A stretch of DNA of 64,000 bases, from contig NZ_JAHSTV010000019.1 of NCBI RefSeq assembly GCF_019145235.1, forward strand, positions 1 through 64,000, in the 5' to 3' direction. This document shows, one piece after another, positions 1 through 8,331 of this stretch. Each line of letters starts with the position of its first letter. The stretch's first letter is position 1. The position numbers were made by a program, and so were the translations under genes. The DNA comes from Pseudomonas farris. Its GTDB lineage: Bacteria; Pseudomonadota; Gammaproteobacteria; Pseudomonadales; Pseudomonadaceae. Below the pieces are notes generated by a model. It did not search any database and was not told the origin of the DNA. It saw only the letters and a program-made list of their open reading frames with translations.

Positions 1-261
1 AGCTGCTGCCGCATAGGTGGCAACCGGTTTAGTTACGCAAGACGGGATGCCCGGACGCATACCTTCTAAAAGCCTTTGTAGTGGATCGAATTGCTACATT
101 GCCTCACAACCGAAACTATCGCTTCTGCCAGCCGGGATCACGCCCGAAAGAGCGACGGTTGTCGACGCTCTAGCTTCGCAGCAAGAGGTTTGACCTTGGC
201 TTAATCGAAGGCAACACAGTCTGAGAAAGCTAGGGCGTAAAGCCCTAGCAGACAGCAGATC

Positions 262-501
262 TCACTTTTTCTTTTTCGCCGACTTCTCTGCCTTCTCTAA
301 TTTCTTCGCCTTTTCTGGCTTGCTATCAGCTTTTTTTGCAGATTTCTTAGGCTCGGCATCTTTTTTCTTGTCTTTCTTTTCGGAAGATTTCGAAAGAGCC
401 GAGGCCGCAGCTGATTTCTTTGCCGGTGATGACTTTTTGTCTTTCAATTCCTTGCTGGCTTTCGAAGCATCACCTTTGCTTTTCTTATCGTCTTTGGCCA
501 C
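262..501 (-). CDS. Lysine-rich histone H1-like small basic protein
   Basis: A 79-residue protein made almost entirely of K, A, S, D and E, with repeated KK, AKK and SAKK blocks and a C-terminus of four lysines. It has no hydrophobic core and should be disordered. Such tails resemble eukaryotic histone H1 and the C-terminus of AlgP, which suggests binding to DNA or another polyanion, but this is inference from composition. I chose the GTG at 501 because GAGAGGTGG lies just upstream; an in-frame ATG further upstream (567) lacks such a site. It stands alone between the window edge and a divergently oriented gap. An MvaU-like nucleoid protein lies 4.5 kb away. Low-complexity composition makes homology assignment unreliable. 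Confidence 0.6.
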   Translation of the reverse strand: MAKDDKKSKGDASKASKELKDKKSSPAKKSAAASALSKSSEKKDKKKDAEPKKSAKKADSKPEKAKKLEKAEKSAKKKK

Positions 502-690
502 GTTAACCACCTCTCGGAGCATGCCGGTATTGGCACATTGGCTGTGGGATTGTCCACAAGCTAACAATTAGGCGAGCGTGTCCGAAAGCCGTTCATTTTT
601 TTGAAATGCTTTGCCCTGCCACGCCTACGTTTTCAACGGCCTTATAGCGCGCTTGCACGACAGGACAAACTCATTAGCAGGCAACAGCGA

Positions 691-1530
691 TCAACTCTTT
701 TTGGGTTGCAGGAGGTGTGGCACGAACATGCCGTTGGCGATCATCGGCGCCTTCTCTTCATCACCGTGCTGATGGCAGAGGAATTCGCGTATCAATTTGG
801 CAGTTTGCTTGGCGCTAGTCACCACGAAAAAATGCCCCTCGCCCTGTAGAACATGCAATTCGGCACGGCGAATGTTGCGGCGCAGGATATGCGCGTTGTA
901 CAGCCGCACCAGGGTGTCGCGGTCGCCTGTGAGGATCAACGTGCGGTGGCGCAGATGGAAGAGCCGCAGCAGGCTTGTCCAGCCGACCAAGGCTGCGAGC
1001 TGGTGGTAATAGGTTCGCGGATTAACGGTGAGCATGCCTTTCACCACACCGAAACGCAGCAGTGACTGTATCGAATTACGCGAGCCTTCTTTCTTGCGCA
1101 GTTTGGTGCTTTTGCTTCTGTCAAAAAAATCCACGATGTCGGCGGGTTTCACCAGCACCACCGGGCCGGCCGAAGTCGCCGCGAGGATCAGCCGTCGCAC
1201 CATTCTCGGGTGCCGCAGGGCGAATTCTTGCGCCAATGCACCGCCCCAACTCACGCCAAACACATCGATCTGGTCGATTCCCAATTGCTTGAGCATCTCG
1301 GCGATCAAGTCAGCATGACGCGGCAGACGCATCGGCCAGCGGGGCATTTGCGATTTACCGACTCCTGGTACGTCCAACGTAATAGTCGTGTAGTCCTCAA
1401 GTTCATCGCGCAGGGGATCGAAGGTACGGATCAAACCACCGAGGCCATTGAGCAAGAGCAGCGGCGAGCCTTGACCGCAGATTGAAACGTTCAACTGCAA
1501 GTCTTTAATGGTCAGTTTGTGCGTTGTCAT
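691..1530 (-). CDS. Alpha/beta hydrolase, PhaZ-like (PHA depolymerase family)
   Basis: About 279 residues with an alpha/beta-hydrolase fold. The nucleophile elbow GVSWGG (with ALAQEFA after it) and the DVPGVGKS turn match the intracellular poly(3-hydroxyalkanoate) depolymerase PhaZ of pseudomonads, as do GWTSLL near residue 190 and the acid/His region GDRDTL and EGHFFV. PhaZ hydrolyses stored medium-chain PHA granules in the cytoplasm. This copy is diverged and is not beside phaC/phaD, so it is likely a paralogue with an uncertain substrate. Start: ATG at 1530 preceded by AAGGGG; an ATG six codons upstream has no ribosome site. No operon partner is evident; the next gene on the same strand starts 513 bases upstream. 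Confidence 0.8.
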   Translation of the reverse strand: MTTHKLTIKDLQLNVSICGQGSPLLLLNGLGGLIRTFDPLRDELEDYTTITLDVPGVGKSQMPRWPMRLPRHADLIAEMLKQLGIDQIDVFGVSWGGALAQEFALRHPRMVRRLILAATSAGPVVLVKPADIVDFFDRSKSTKLRKKEGSRNSIQSLLRFGVVKGMLTVNPRTYYHQLAALVGWTSLLRLFHLRHRTLILTGDRDTLVRLYNAHILRRNIRRAELHVLQGEGHFFVVTSAKQTAKLIREFLCHQHGDEEKAPMIANGMFVPHLLQPKKS

Positions 1531-1611
1531 GGTTTCCCCTTGCTGCACGTAGCTGAGATGGCAGTGGTGGATAAGGCCTCCGATTCATGTAGGTGAACAG
1601 TTTCTGGGTGT

Positions 1612-2043
1612 TTAGAACAGCAAAGCGGCTGCTTCCCGCATAAAAATCTCGATAGTCTTCGGCCCTATCCCTTCAAATTCAGACAGGCGTTTTTCGAATG
1701 CCTGACGATCAGCGCTGGCTTCCACGATGTTGCTCACCTTGCCGGCGTATTCATTGTTCAGCTTGCTTGCCAATGCGAGCAATCGCGACGCGGTGGTCTC
1801 GTCGTAACGCACGTAATGAGCCTGGCCAAGCATTACGACCAATTGGCGGTGGGTGCAGTGCGCGAGCTTTTGCGGTGTGTCTCGCTGATGCTGCTCGACG
1901 ACGACCTTGTATGCATTGGCGGCAATTGCACCCTGAATTCTTTTACCCATCAGAAAACTGGCAACCAGCCATTTGAATAGAGCAGCTTCGTTCGCACCTC
2001 TAAGGTCGATCTGCAAGTCTTGTGCGCTGATGGTTTTGTTCAC
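1612..2043 (-). CDS. Helix-hairpin-helix protein, endonuclease III-like
   Basis: A 143-residue protein whose C-terminal half carries the hairpin motif FEGIGPKTIEIFMREA, the DNA-binding signature of the endonuclease III/MutY glycosylase superfamily. The N-terminal half (LFKWLVASFLMGKRIQ) resembles the start of the six-helix barrel. It is shorter than endonuclease III (about 210 residues) and has no FeS-cluster cysteines, and the usual Lys and Asp of the glycosylase active site are not obvious. It may bind DNA without being a bifunctional glycosylase. The ATG at 2043 is the only reasonable start. It sits 81 bases upstream of the PhaZ-like gene on the same strand. Confidence 0.65.
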   Translation of the reverse strand: MNKTISAQDLQIDLRGANEAALFKWLVASFLMGKRIQGAIAANAYKVVVEQHQRDTPQKLAHCTHRQLVVMLGQAHYVRYDETTASRLLALASKLNNEYAGKVSNIVEASADRQAFEKRLSEFEGIGPKTIEIFMREAAALLF

Positions 2044-2187
2044 CTGGTGATTCCTTCAAGCCATGATCTCAATCATGAATCAGACCCCGCACCACCGCGA
2101 ATGCTCCAGGGTGACGAAGCATTAATAAAGGAACCCATATCCTTGCTCGGCACCTAATGGTTGAACCTAGAATTCGAGAGTCACGAA

Positions 2188-2373
2188 ATGCATATGACCG
2201 AGACAACCCAAGTAATGGAAGCGTTATCGGCCAACGAAGCAAACCTGAAACTGCGGGAAGGCTGGTTATTGATATCTGTGGTTGTCACAACACATCCTAA
2301 TGGCCAGCTTCACCCTTGCTATATATTGGGAAAATCGAACGCCCTACCCGGCTATCAAAGCCCGATTGCATAA
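2188..2373 (+). CDS. Small conserved-looking hypothetical protein
   Basis: A 61-residue protein beginning at ATG 2188 with GAGAG eight bases upstream. Its centre, LREGWLLISVVVTT followed by HPCYILGKS, reads like small proteins found in many Pseudomonas genomes: an amphipathic lead, a short beta segment and a GKS/GR-type ending. No function is known to me. It is divergent from the helix-hairpin-helix gene, with a 144-base shared upstream region. An overlapping open frame in the next phase (2282-2527) contains a gtgacg repeat and looks like an artefact. Confidence 0.45.
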   Translation: MHMTETTQVMEALSANEANLKLREGWLLISVVVTTHPNGQLHPCYILGKSNALPGYQSPIA

Positions 2374-2695
2374 CGCGGCACTTAGCATTCAGCACATGGA
2401 AACGTGTTGGGAGGGGATTTTGGCTTGGGTTCAATGGCCTGCAATGGCGGTGACGGTGACGGTGACGGTGCTCGCAGCGTGGCTGATCGGATCTCAACGC
2501 CCAGCTCGGGCTAAGGCAAGACCTTGAACTCGTTACAGCTCCGCGCTACCCATCCAATTAACTCACCACTAAGCATCAGCGCTTCTAACGAACGGTTCTT
2601 CGGGTTTATCTGGTTTGATGGTGCTGTGCAGGTGCTGGATTTCGATGCAAATGTTCGACGATGGTGCTTGCAAATTTGCTTCGGCCGTTGGTAGC

Positions 2696-2711
2696 CGGGC
2701 CTATAGGCCCG
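2696..2711. repeat. Perfect 16-bp palindrome
   Basis: CGGGCCTATAGGCCCG is self-complementary over all 16 bases. It sits in a 500-base stretch (2374-2877) that otherwise holds no convincing gene. It could be an operator, a hairpin in RNA, or chance. Confidence 0.5.
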
Positions 2712-2798
2712 AAGGATCGTTCAATGCAGCTGAAGCAAAGCAGATGCGTCTGCGAGTGGCAGCGCTAGGTATAAACCGATGTTACGTGGGAATTCGTG

Positions 2799-2862
<64 letters not shown>

Positions 2863-2877
2863 AGTACAGTCTGAGCG

Positions 2878-3321
2878 CTAACTACAAACAACCCTTACCG
2901 CCTTTTCGGCGCGCTTGATTTCCTGCTTAAAATCGGTGGGTATCCGCTGCTTGATGAGCCGCTGCTCAAGAAATAGTTGATCGCCCCGAGCATCTACTTC
3001 GGCAGCACGAGCGGTGATCTGTGTTTCTATCATGGCAGCGTGCGCCTCTATGACAGCGTCGACTTCGGCATCAGTAGTGGCAGCATCGAGGGCATAAATG
3101 AGTGCAGCCACTTCAGCGTCCTCGGCTTCAGCGTACGCCTCCACAGACAATCCAGCGGCCATCGCTCTCGCTCGGGTTTCCAGAACTTCCACATGCTGCC
3201 GCGCAACGCTGCACAGTGCGTCCCGTTTCTGGTTCTCGATGGCTTCCCACGCGCTTACCCCATAAATGAAGGCACCGATAACCGCCATGCAAATAGTGCC
3301 GCCAATTAGCCAACCCTTCAT
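2878..3321 (-). CDS. Single-pass membrane-anchored coiled-coil protein
   Basis: 147 residues. Residues 4-24 (WLIGGTICMAVIGAFIYGV) form one transmembrane or uncleaved signal segment with a positively charged N-terminus. The rest is rich in A, E, D and Q with heptad-like spacing, so probably a long helical or coiled-coil domain, ending in a basic stretch. A cysteine at the penultimate position and one near residue 37 could form a disulfide if the domain is periplasmic. No family recognised. The gene runs towards the heptamer array, which begins beyond its stop. Confidence 0.6.
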   Translation of the reverse strand: MKGWLIGGTICMAVIGAFIYGVSAWEAIENQKRDALCSVARQHVEVLETRARAMAAGLSVEAYAEAEDAEVAALIYALDAATTDAEVDAVIEAHAAMIETQITARAAEVDARGDQLFLEQRLIKQRIPTDFKQEIKRAEKAVRVVCS

Positions 3322-3635
3322 TATCTGCGACCTCTAATGTCCAGGGAGTGAGCTCGATAGGTATCGCTTTGATTTCGCTCGTAAAGAAAGCGTAGCAGAG
3401 GGAGGAGAGAGGCAATCGGCATGTGCAGGTTGATCTGCAAGAGAGGTGACTGGCTTATAGCGCGGTGCCAAATCTGCTTGATACGGCAATCAGGATCAAA
3501 AAATGGCACTGCTTTTCGCTATTTATCGGCGTTGTGTCAACATAGATCTTTGTGCCGCTGGCCTTTTTAACCTACCAAGTGCCCGGTTCTATGTGCGATA
3601 TGGATTCACTCATGAAACTGCTCAAGGACGTCTCG

Positions 3636-4151
3636 ATGCGTATTGCCCCTTCCCTATTTACGTTTGCCCTCGTCGCCAGCCAGCTCAATGGCTGTGCCTC
3701 GCCCTCGACACCACATAATAGTTATCTGAGCACCGGGCAAAGCGTTGTGTCCGACCGAGCGGATATGGACTTCAAAGATGGCAACGTCTATTTCAAAGCA
3801 CTGGACAACAAGTCTTCAGCCGCTCAGTTCAGCGAAAGTCTGAACGCCTGTGTTCAGTTTCAGGTCGCCAGTTACCAGAAGAATGGCCAAGGTGTGCAAG
3901 TCCTACGCTCACTGGGCTACTCCGAAGCGCAAATCATCAATGACGGCACTCGTCTATGCATGGAAAGCAAAGGCTGGGCACTCTACAAAGTTATTAACAG
4001 CCAAGTACAACGCGTTAACCAAAGGGAGGCGAGTTATGCCTCTATGTCCGAACCAGTGCTTAAAAGCGCCCGCGACCTTGTCACCAGCCAACGTGCGTGG
4101 TACCTCAAAAATGCGCCCCATGTTCTTGCTGTCGGTGATTTGGTGCAGTAA
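3636..4151 (+). CDS. Putative lipoprotein
   Basis: 171 residues. The N-terminus has two basic-to-hydrophobic transitions and ends in the lipobox LNGC with the lipidation Cys at residue 20, so an exported lipoprotein is likely. The residue after the Cys is Ala, which favours outer-membrane sorting. The mature part is soluble and has two further cysteines (about residues 73 and 113). The start is ATG 3636 because AAGGACG lies six bases upstream and the lipobox then sits at the normal distance; upstream in-frame ATGs would give an implausibly long signal. No family recognised. It is a solitary gene with about 310 bases of apparently empty DNA upstream. Confidence 0.65.
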   Translation: MRIAPSLFTFALVASQLNGCASPSTPHNSYLSTGQSVVSDRADMDFKDGNVYFKALDNKSSAAQFSESLNACVQFQVASYQKNGQGVQVLRSLGYSEAQIINDGTRLCMESKGWALYKVINSQVQRVNQREASYASMSEPVLKSARDLVTSQRAWYLKNAPHVLAVGDLVQ

Positions 4152-4613
4152 TCATCAGGCCAAATAATGGTATGTACTGACAATCTGAGCGCGAATCTGG
4201 AAGAATCGCCTTTGGTTTCCTGGAAGCGCCACTCTGGGTCGACGTAGGTCATAGTGACAATGGACTCATGGAGAAAAGTCCAGGTCGGATTCACTATTAA
4301 TCGTCGATCATCAGTGTACGGCATCAGAACAGCCAAACTGAATTTCTGCTGCAGGAGCAGAAAGGCCAGCTCCCGGTTGGGGCAGCTATAACTGCTAGGT
4401 ATGAGAACTGCATAAGAAACACGACATGGCATGTCACCTAACGAGAGAGTGTCAGGATAGCGCCATGAAAGTTCCATGCCCTGGTCGCCACCCGCCGATT
4501 CCTCTTCCCTGTTGACGCGCTCATCCGTCAGCCCCTCACCGACGTTATGCTCATTCAACTGATCTCGGTGATCCTGCTCTGGTTCGTTGTCTCCACTGCT
4601 TTATGAGGGTACC
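4152..4613. other. Gap without a confident gene
   Basis: A 174-codon minus-strand open frame (4034-4558) covers most of this gap and overlaps the lipoprotein 3' end by 118 bases. Its inner ATG at 4477 would give a 147-residue product of ordinary composition, but neither start has a good ribosome site and no motif is recognisable. I cannot support it as a gene. Confidence 0.5.
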
Positions 4614-4643
4614 GACCTGCTGACGTAGGGATGTCAGCAGGTC
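4614..4643 (-). terminator. Perfect 11-bp inverted repeat, possible terminator
   Basis: GACCTGCTGAC and its exact complement flank an 8-base loop, ten bases beyond the stop of the 54-residue stress protein. Position suits a transcription end for that gene, but no T-run follows in the minus direction, so an intrinsic terminator is not certain. Confidence 0.45.
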
Positions 4644-4652
4644 AGCGGTTTA

Positions 4653-4817
4653 TCACCGTTCTCCGCGCGTCCCGCCATGGCTATGTTGCCCTCCGATTCG
4701 AGCTTTCTCGGCCTTGTCAGTTGCAACATTGGCATTAGGCTCGATTTTTCGCCCCGCCTCTTTGACTTTTTGAGGGTCATCGGAAAAGCCGTGATGCGGT
4801 TCTTGTCGTTTGGTCAT
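4653..4817 (-). CDS. Small KGG-like stress protein (54 aa)
   Basis: A 54-residue hydrophilic protein read from ATG 4817, with AAGGAG seven bases upstream, to TGA at 4653. It is rich in K, E, G, H and D and carries a FSDDPQKVKEAGRKIE-type segment and a C-terminal IGGQHSHGG. This is close in style to the KGG/con-10 family of general-stress and stationary-phase proteins (SDDPEKRKEIGRKGG-like repeats). Those proteins are disordered and accumulate in stress; the role here is inferred. A perfect inverted repeat follows. The gene is easy to miss because of its length, but the ribosome site and composition support it. Confidence 0.7.
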   Translation of the reverse strand: MTKRQEPHHGFSDDPQKVKEAGRKIEPNANVATDKAEKARIGGQHSHGGTRGER

Positions 4818-5000
4818 GGCTGATCTCCTTCAAGCAAAGGTGCACGGCGAACGAATGTCTGAAATGCACATGCAGCAAATTGATCCAGACTGAGCCGTCT
4901 AACCTTATTACCATTTGCTTGGACTCGGTAACGGTAAGCTGTGAAGAACAGATCTGCTGCGGCACATAGCGTTGCTGGCGGCACAATTTTTTAACCAGTG

Positions 5001-5025
5001 AAAAAGGCCCTCAAAGGGCCCTTTT
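5001..5025 (-). terminator. Intrinsic terminator of the mvaU-like gene
   Basis: In the minus direction a GC stem (GGGCC/GGCCC) with a five-base loop is followed by TTTTT, 17 bases beyond the stop codon of the MvaU-like gene. Confidence 0.75.
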
Positions 5026-5041
5026 GTACTCAAACCAAAAA

Positions 5042-5407
5042 TCACTTAGTCAGCCAGGACTCAACCTTGTCGGCACCATATTTCGCTTTCCACTCTTTCA
5101 GGGTTTTGTGGTTGCCACCTTTGGTTTCGACGACTTCGCCGGTCTGCGGATTTTTGTAGACCTTCACCTGGCGAGGCTTGCGAGAGCTGCTCTTCGATTC
5201 AGCAGCGGGTGCGCGACGACCTACCTTTGGATCAAGTAGGTTGACGATGTCTTTTAAGCTGAAGCCATACTTCGCCAACAAGGCACGGAGCTTTGTTTCG
5301 AATTCGATTTCAGCCTTCAAGCCAGCGTCCCCTTTGAGGGCTTCGAGTGCTTGAAGCTGTTCTGCTAGGTGTTTTTCGAGCTGGCGGAACTCTGCGAGCT
5401 TGGACAT
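5042..5407 (-). CDS. MvaT/MvaU-family H-NS-like silencer
   Basis: 121 residues. The N-terminal half (MSKLAEFRQLEKHLAEQLQ...) is the coiled-coil oligomerisation region. The C-terminal half has the KVYKNPQTGEVVETKGGNHKTLKEWK segment, split here into its hallmarks: YKNP, GEVVETKGGNHK, LKEWK. These define the DNA-binding domain of MvaT and MvaU. These proteins bind AT-rich DNA and repress horizontally acquired genes. The N-terminus matches MvaU more than MvaT. Because it lies in accessory DNA with no core neighbours, I read it as an island- or plasmid-type paralogue (like Pmr/TurB) rather than the chromosomal housekeeping copy. It has its own terminator and no operon partner. Confidence 0.9.
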   Translation of the reverse strand: MSKLAEFRQLEKHLAEQLQALEALKGDAGLKAEIEFETKLRALLAKYGFSLKDIVNLLDPKVGRRAPAAESKSSSRKPRQVKVYKNPQTGEVVETKGGNHKTLKEWKAKYGADKVESWLTK

Positions 5408-5637
5408 GGGAATCTCTCTGTGATTGTTATTCTAACGTTACACCAAAAACTCCGATTTGCATGAAGTAGGCGTATTTTGCTTTGCTCAGTAAATCGAAGA
5501 CATGATTTCACACAGGCAAACGTTGTGGCGAGGGCGTCGACTCTGAGACTGGTTTGCGGAACAGAACTAGAGGCGTAGGTGTCATTCGTAATAGGCACCT
5601 TGGTGTCGCATCCTGTTGAGATAGAGAGGTGGTTTTC

Positions 5638-5712
5638 ATGAACAATATTATCTACATCGTCGGTGCAATTGTGATCGCCCTCGTTATTCTTTCGTTTGTC
5701 GGTCTTGCATAG
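5638..5712 (+). CDS. 24-residue hydrophobic membrane microprotein
   Basis: ATG 5638 to TAG 5712 encodes a 24-residue peptide that starts MNNIIYIVGAIVIALVI and ends SFVGLA: a single hydrophobic helix with polar MNN ahead of it. GAGGTGG lies six bases upstream of the ATG. The same plan, MN-IIYIVG-hydrophobic-SFxGL, occurs in small orphan proteins I recall from other Gammaproteobacteria, which supports a real gene. Function unknown; the topology suggests the inner membrane. Below usual annotation cut-offs. Confidence 0.6.
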   Translation: MNNIIYIVGAIVIALVILSFVGLA

Positions 5713-5793
5713 CCTTAGCTGCTAAGCACCTCACTGAATCATCTGTTAGGCGCTAACAGGCTTTGATGCCTCTGTGAGACGCCCCAAGCGCTG

Positions 5794-5814
5794 CCACCAG
5801 AACCGTTCTGGTGG
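5794..5814. repeat. Perfect 9-bp hairpin
   Basis: CCACCAGAA and its complement TTCTGGTGG flank the trinucleotide CCG, 82 bases beyond the microprotein stop. It may end that transcript, although no T-run follows. Confidence 0.55.
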
Positions 5815-5985
5815 CCGGTAGCGGTTCAGTACGAGCCAAACCTCGACGCTTCAAATAACCGGGCATTTCCGAAATCTATCCGACGACACCTGACGGTCAC
5901 TACTTTGTAGTAAAAGTACAGCTGTGACGTTTGCACCAACCCTTCACTGAATAAAGATGACCAGCAGCGCTTTGTTGACGAGCTG

Positions 5986-6207
5986 ATGGCTGCGCGACGT
6001 GAGGTAAAGGCAGCGAAAACTGCTGGCGCTCTTGGGCAGCTGAAGTTGGCCAGGGCGCGCGTCCAAACGGCGAAGGTGGCGCTCGGTGAGCGCGGGCCTG
6101 TTTGGTGGGACGATGGGAGTCCAGACCTCAATAGGCATCAGGTCGCAAATTCGCCCTACGCTCACTGGTACACCTCATTGAGTGCCGCAAGCCCTCCCGC
6201 AAGCTGA
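5986..6207 (+). pseudogene. Small conserved-type protein with missing 5' start
   Basis: From ATG 5986 this frame encodes 73 residues including the marker GERGPVWWDDGSPDLNRH and NSPYAHWYTSL, which I associate with a small Pseudomonas family of unknown function. Coding-like sequence continues upstream in the same frame (SLNKDDQQRFVDEL before the ATG) back to a stop at 5911, without ATG, GTG or TTG. Thus the true N-terminus appears lost or frameshifted, or translation uses the internal ATG. There is no clear ribosome site at 5986. I treat it as a decayed or 5'-truncated gene. Confidence 0.45.
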
Positions 6208-6310
6208 CCGCTATACGCCTCAAAATTATGGCCAAGCGATAATTATTGCTGAGACATAATTTCGAATAATTAAGCCAACGCAATCGGACGAAGCCAACAG
6301 GGGATATGGA

Positions 6311-7594
6311 CTACCGGCAATACACAGTCCAAAGCTGATCTACCCGAGTCGTGAAGCTCTGACTCATCATCTCCCGACGCATCCCCCAATCTGGGTCGGT
6401 AGGCACACTCGCAAGACGCATCGTCCCCCTGCCCCAACGGCCATTAATGGCATCCAATACACCCATCACTTTCTCGGTTGCCACTGGCTGAGAGATCGAA
6501 AAGAGATCTTCGGTGTACTCGCCTTTTTGGCAAAAATTGAGCAAAAGCACTTCAGCTTTGCTGTATTTGAATCCAGGTCGGAAGACCCGATCAACAGCGT
6601 CCACGGCTGCCTTTGTCATCAATCGCACATCGTCGGTGGGATAAGGCAGTTCAACCAGTACACCATTGGCGTACTTCGCTTCCTCTGGATTGAACATGCC
6701 GGTTCGTATACTCACCCGAATTTTCTTGCACAACGATTGCTGGGCCCGGAGTTTCTCCGTAGCTCGTATCATGTAGGTGGCAACGGCTTCTTTGATCGGA
6801 GCAATCTCGGTGAGACGCTTTCCGAACATCCGACTACAGCAGATCTCTTGCTTCGGTGGGTCAGGTTCATCGAGCTCAAGGCATGGCGTACCCGCGAGCT
6901 CCCGTGCCGTCTTCTCAATCACTACGCTGAATTTCTTGCGCAACGTCCAGGGATCGGTTTTTGAGAGATCCCAAGCTGACTTAATGCCCATACCTTCCAA
7001 GTGAAGAGTCATCTTGCGTCCGACACCCCATACGTCCGAGACCGAGCATTTCTTGAGTACCCAGTCGCGCTTGATTTGATTACGAAGGTCGACCACTCCA
7101 CCGCTTTGCGCCTGCCATTTTTTGGCCGCGTGATTGGCGAGTTTGCTTAACGTTTTCGTACCGGCAATACCGACACCGACCGGGATGCCGGTACTTCGAT
7201 ACACCTGTGCCCGAATTCGCCGACCGAGCGCCTCGAGATCACCTGGCACACCTGCCAAATCCGCGAACGCTTCATCGATGCTGTAGACCTCAACAGCCGG
7301 TACTAGCGACTCGATCACGCTCATCACGCGCTCGCTCATGTCGCCATACAGCGCATAGTTCGACGAGAACGCCACGACGCCGTGCTGCTTGAGTTGGTGC
7401 TTGATCTGAAAGTACGGCTCGCCCATTTTTACGAACGGCTTGCTATCCGCGCTGCGCGCGATCACGCAGCCGTCATTGTTCGACAGCACCACGATGGGGG
7501 TCTTGGCCAAGTCAGGACGGAACACCCGCTCGCAGCTTGCATAGAAGCTGTTGCAGTCGATGAGAGCAAATACGGGCTCAGGCTTTTGGATCAT
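6311..7594 (-). CDS. umuC: UmuC/RulB, translesion DNA polymerase V subunit
   Basis: About 427 residues of Y-family polymerase. Seen: the N-terminal palm motif FALIDCNSFYASCE with the metal-binding Asp, VVLSNNDGCVIARS, the catalytic YSIDEAF near residue 100, helix-hairpin-helix text at VWGVGRKM, and a C-terminal little-finger domain. With UmuD' it forms Pol V, which copies past UV and chemical lesions at the price of mutation. It overlaps the 3' end of umuD by 17 bases (start ATG 7594; a GTG four codons earlier is possible), so translation is probably coupled. Its closest kind is the plasmid/ICE-borne rulB of pseudomonads. It is SOS-controlled through the LexA box upstream of umuD. Confidence 0.95.
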   Translation of the reverse strand: MIQKPEPVFALIDCNSFYASCERVFRPDLAKTPIVVLSNNDGCVIARSADSKPFVKMGEPYFQIKHQLKQHGVVAFSSNYALYGDMSERVMSVIESLVPAVEVYSIDEAFADLAGVPGDLEALGRRIRAQVYRSTGIPVGVGIAGTKTLSKLANHAAKKWQAQSGGVVDLRNQIKRDWVLKKCSVSDVWGVGRKMTLHLEGMGIKSAWDLSKTDPWTLRKKFSVVIEKTARELAGTPCLELDEPDPPKQEICCSRMFGKRLTEIAPIKEAVATYMIRATEKLRAQQSLCKKIRVSIRTGMFNPEEAKYANGVLVELPYPTDDVRLMTKAAVDAVDRVFRPGFKYSKAEVLLLNFCQKGEYTEDLFSISQPVATEKVMGVLDAINGRWGRGTMRLASVPTDPDWGMRREMMSQSFTTRVDQLWTVYCR

Positions 7595-8012
7595 GAGCGC
7601 GCACACTGAACGTCACCACACCCCAGATGATCAGTTCATCACCTTCGAGGATGTATCGCGGCGGATAGCCTGCATTCTCAGACATCAGGATGATATTGGG
7701 CCCACGCTTGCACAGTCGTTTGCACACCGGTTCGCAATTCACAGCCGCAATGACGATGTGCCCGTGCTCGGCTGTAATGGAGCGATCAACCACAGCCATG
7801 TCGCCGTCAAAGATCCCAGCCCCTTCCATACTACTGCCCTCGATGCGCACCAAGTAGATATGCGGCGCTCGGATGTCCAGGAGCTCGTCGATAGAAATGT
7901 GCTGCTCAAGGTGATCCGCAGCCGGCGATGGGAATCCCGCAGGGACTTTGAACGAGTAAAACGGGAGCTGGACTCCCCCTTCTGCCAATGGGCCGAGGAT
8001 GGTGACGCTCAT
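7578..8012 (-). CDS. umuD: UmuD/RulA, self-cleaving Pol V accessory subunit
   Basis: 144 residues of the LexA/S24 peptidase family. The cleavage site AG (25-26) precedes FPSPAADH exactly as Cys-Gly does in E. coli UmuD. The catalytic Ser is in GSSM (residue 61) and the Lys at about residue 98. RecA filaments trigger self-cleavage to UmuD', which activates UmuC. Start ATG 8012. The perfect LexA operator lies 21 bases upstream, so the operon should be off until DNA damage. umuC overlaps its stop. Confidence 0.95.
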   Translation of the reverse strand: MSVTILGPLAEGGVQLPFYSFKVPAGFPSPAADHLEQHISIDELLDIRAPHIYLVRIEGSSMEGAGIFDGDMAVVDRSITAEHGHIVIAAVNCEPVCKRLCKRGPNIILMSENAGYPPRYILEGDELIIWGVVTFSVRAHDPKA

Positions 8013-8032
8013 GAAGGATGCCTTAACATAAA

Positions 8033-8048
8033 CTGTATATACATACAG
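8033..8048 (-). promoter_or_regulatory. LexA (SOS) box
   Basis: CTGTATATACATACAG fits the consensus CTGT-N8-ACAG perfectly and lies 21 bases upstream of umuD. Confidence 0.95.
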
Positions 8049-8331
8049 TTAACGTCGAAGCGCGCTTGCGGTCAATCTTGGGTGAGGAAAATTGCGACCG
8101 ATGGATTTGTCTAGAGCAATATCTGGAGGTTGGCCAGAAGGTGATGAGGGCTGAATCCTGACTGATTTTCGATGTGTCACCGGCAGTAATGCAGTCGCCT
8201 CTTCGCGTAAGCGCCTAGCTGTGCTGTGCGCTCAATCAGGAAGGTGGTTTAGCCATAAACGCGCCAGCAACAAACGATTTAGTGTGCGCATGATAGCCTC
8301 GGCACAGACATCACTGTTCTGAGAATCCACC

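Noticed and set aside
1..261. Possible RNA gene or island end at the left edge
   Set aside because: I looked for tRNA and tmRNA features and found none that hold up; no open frame either.
4034..4558. 174-codon minus-strand frame beside the lipoprotein
   Set aside because: No ribosome site and overlaps a better supported gene; kept only as a note in the gap entry.
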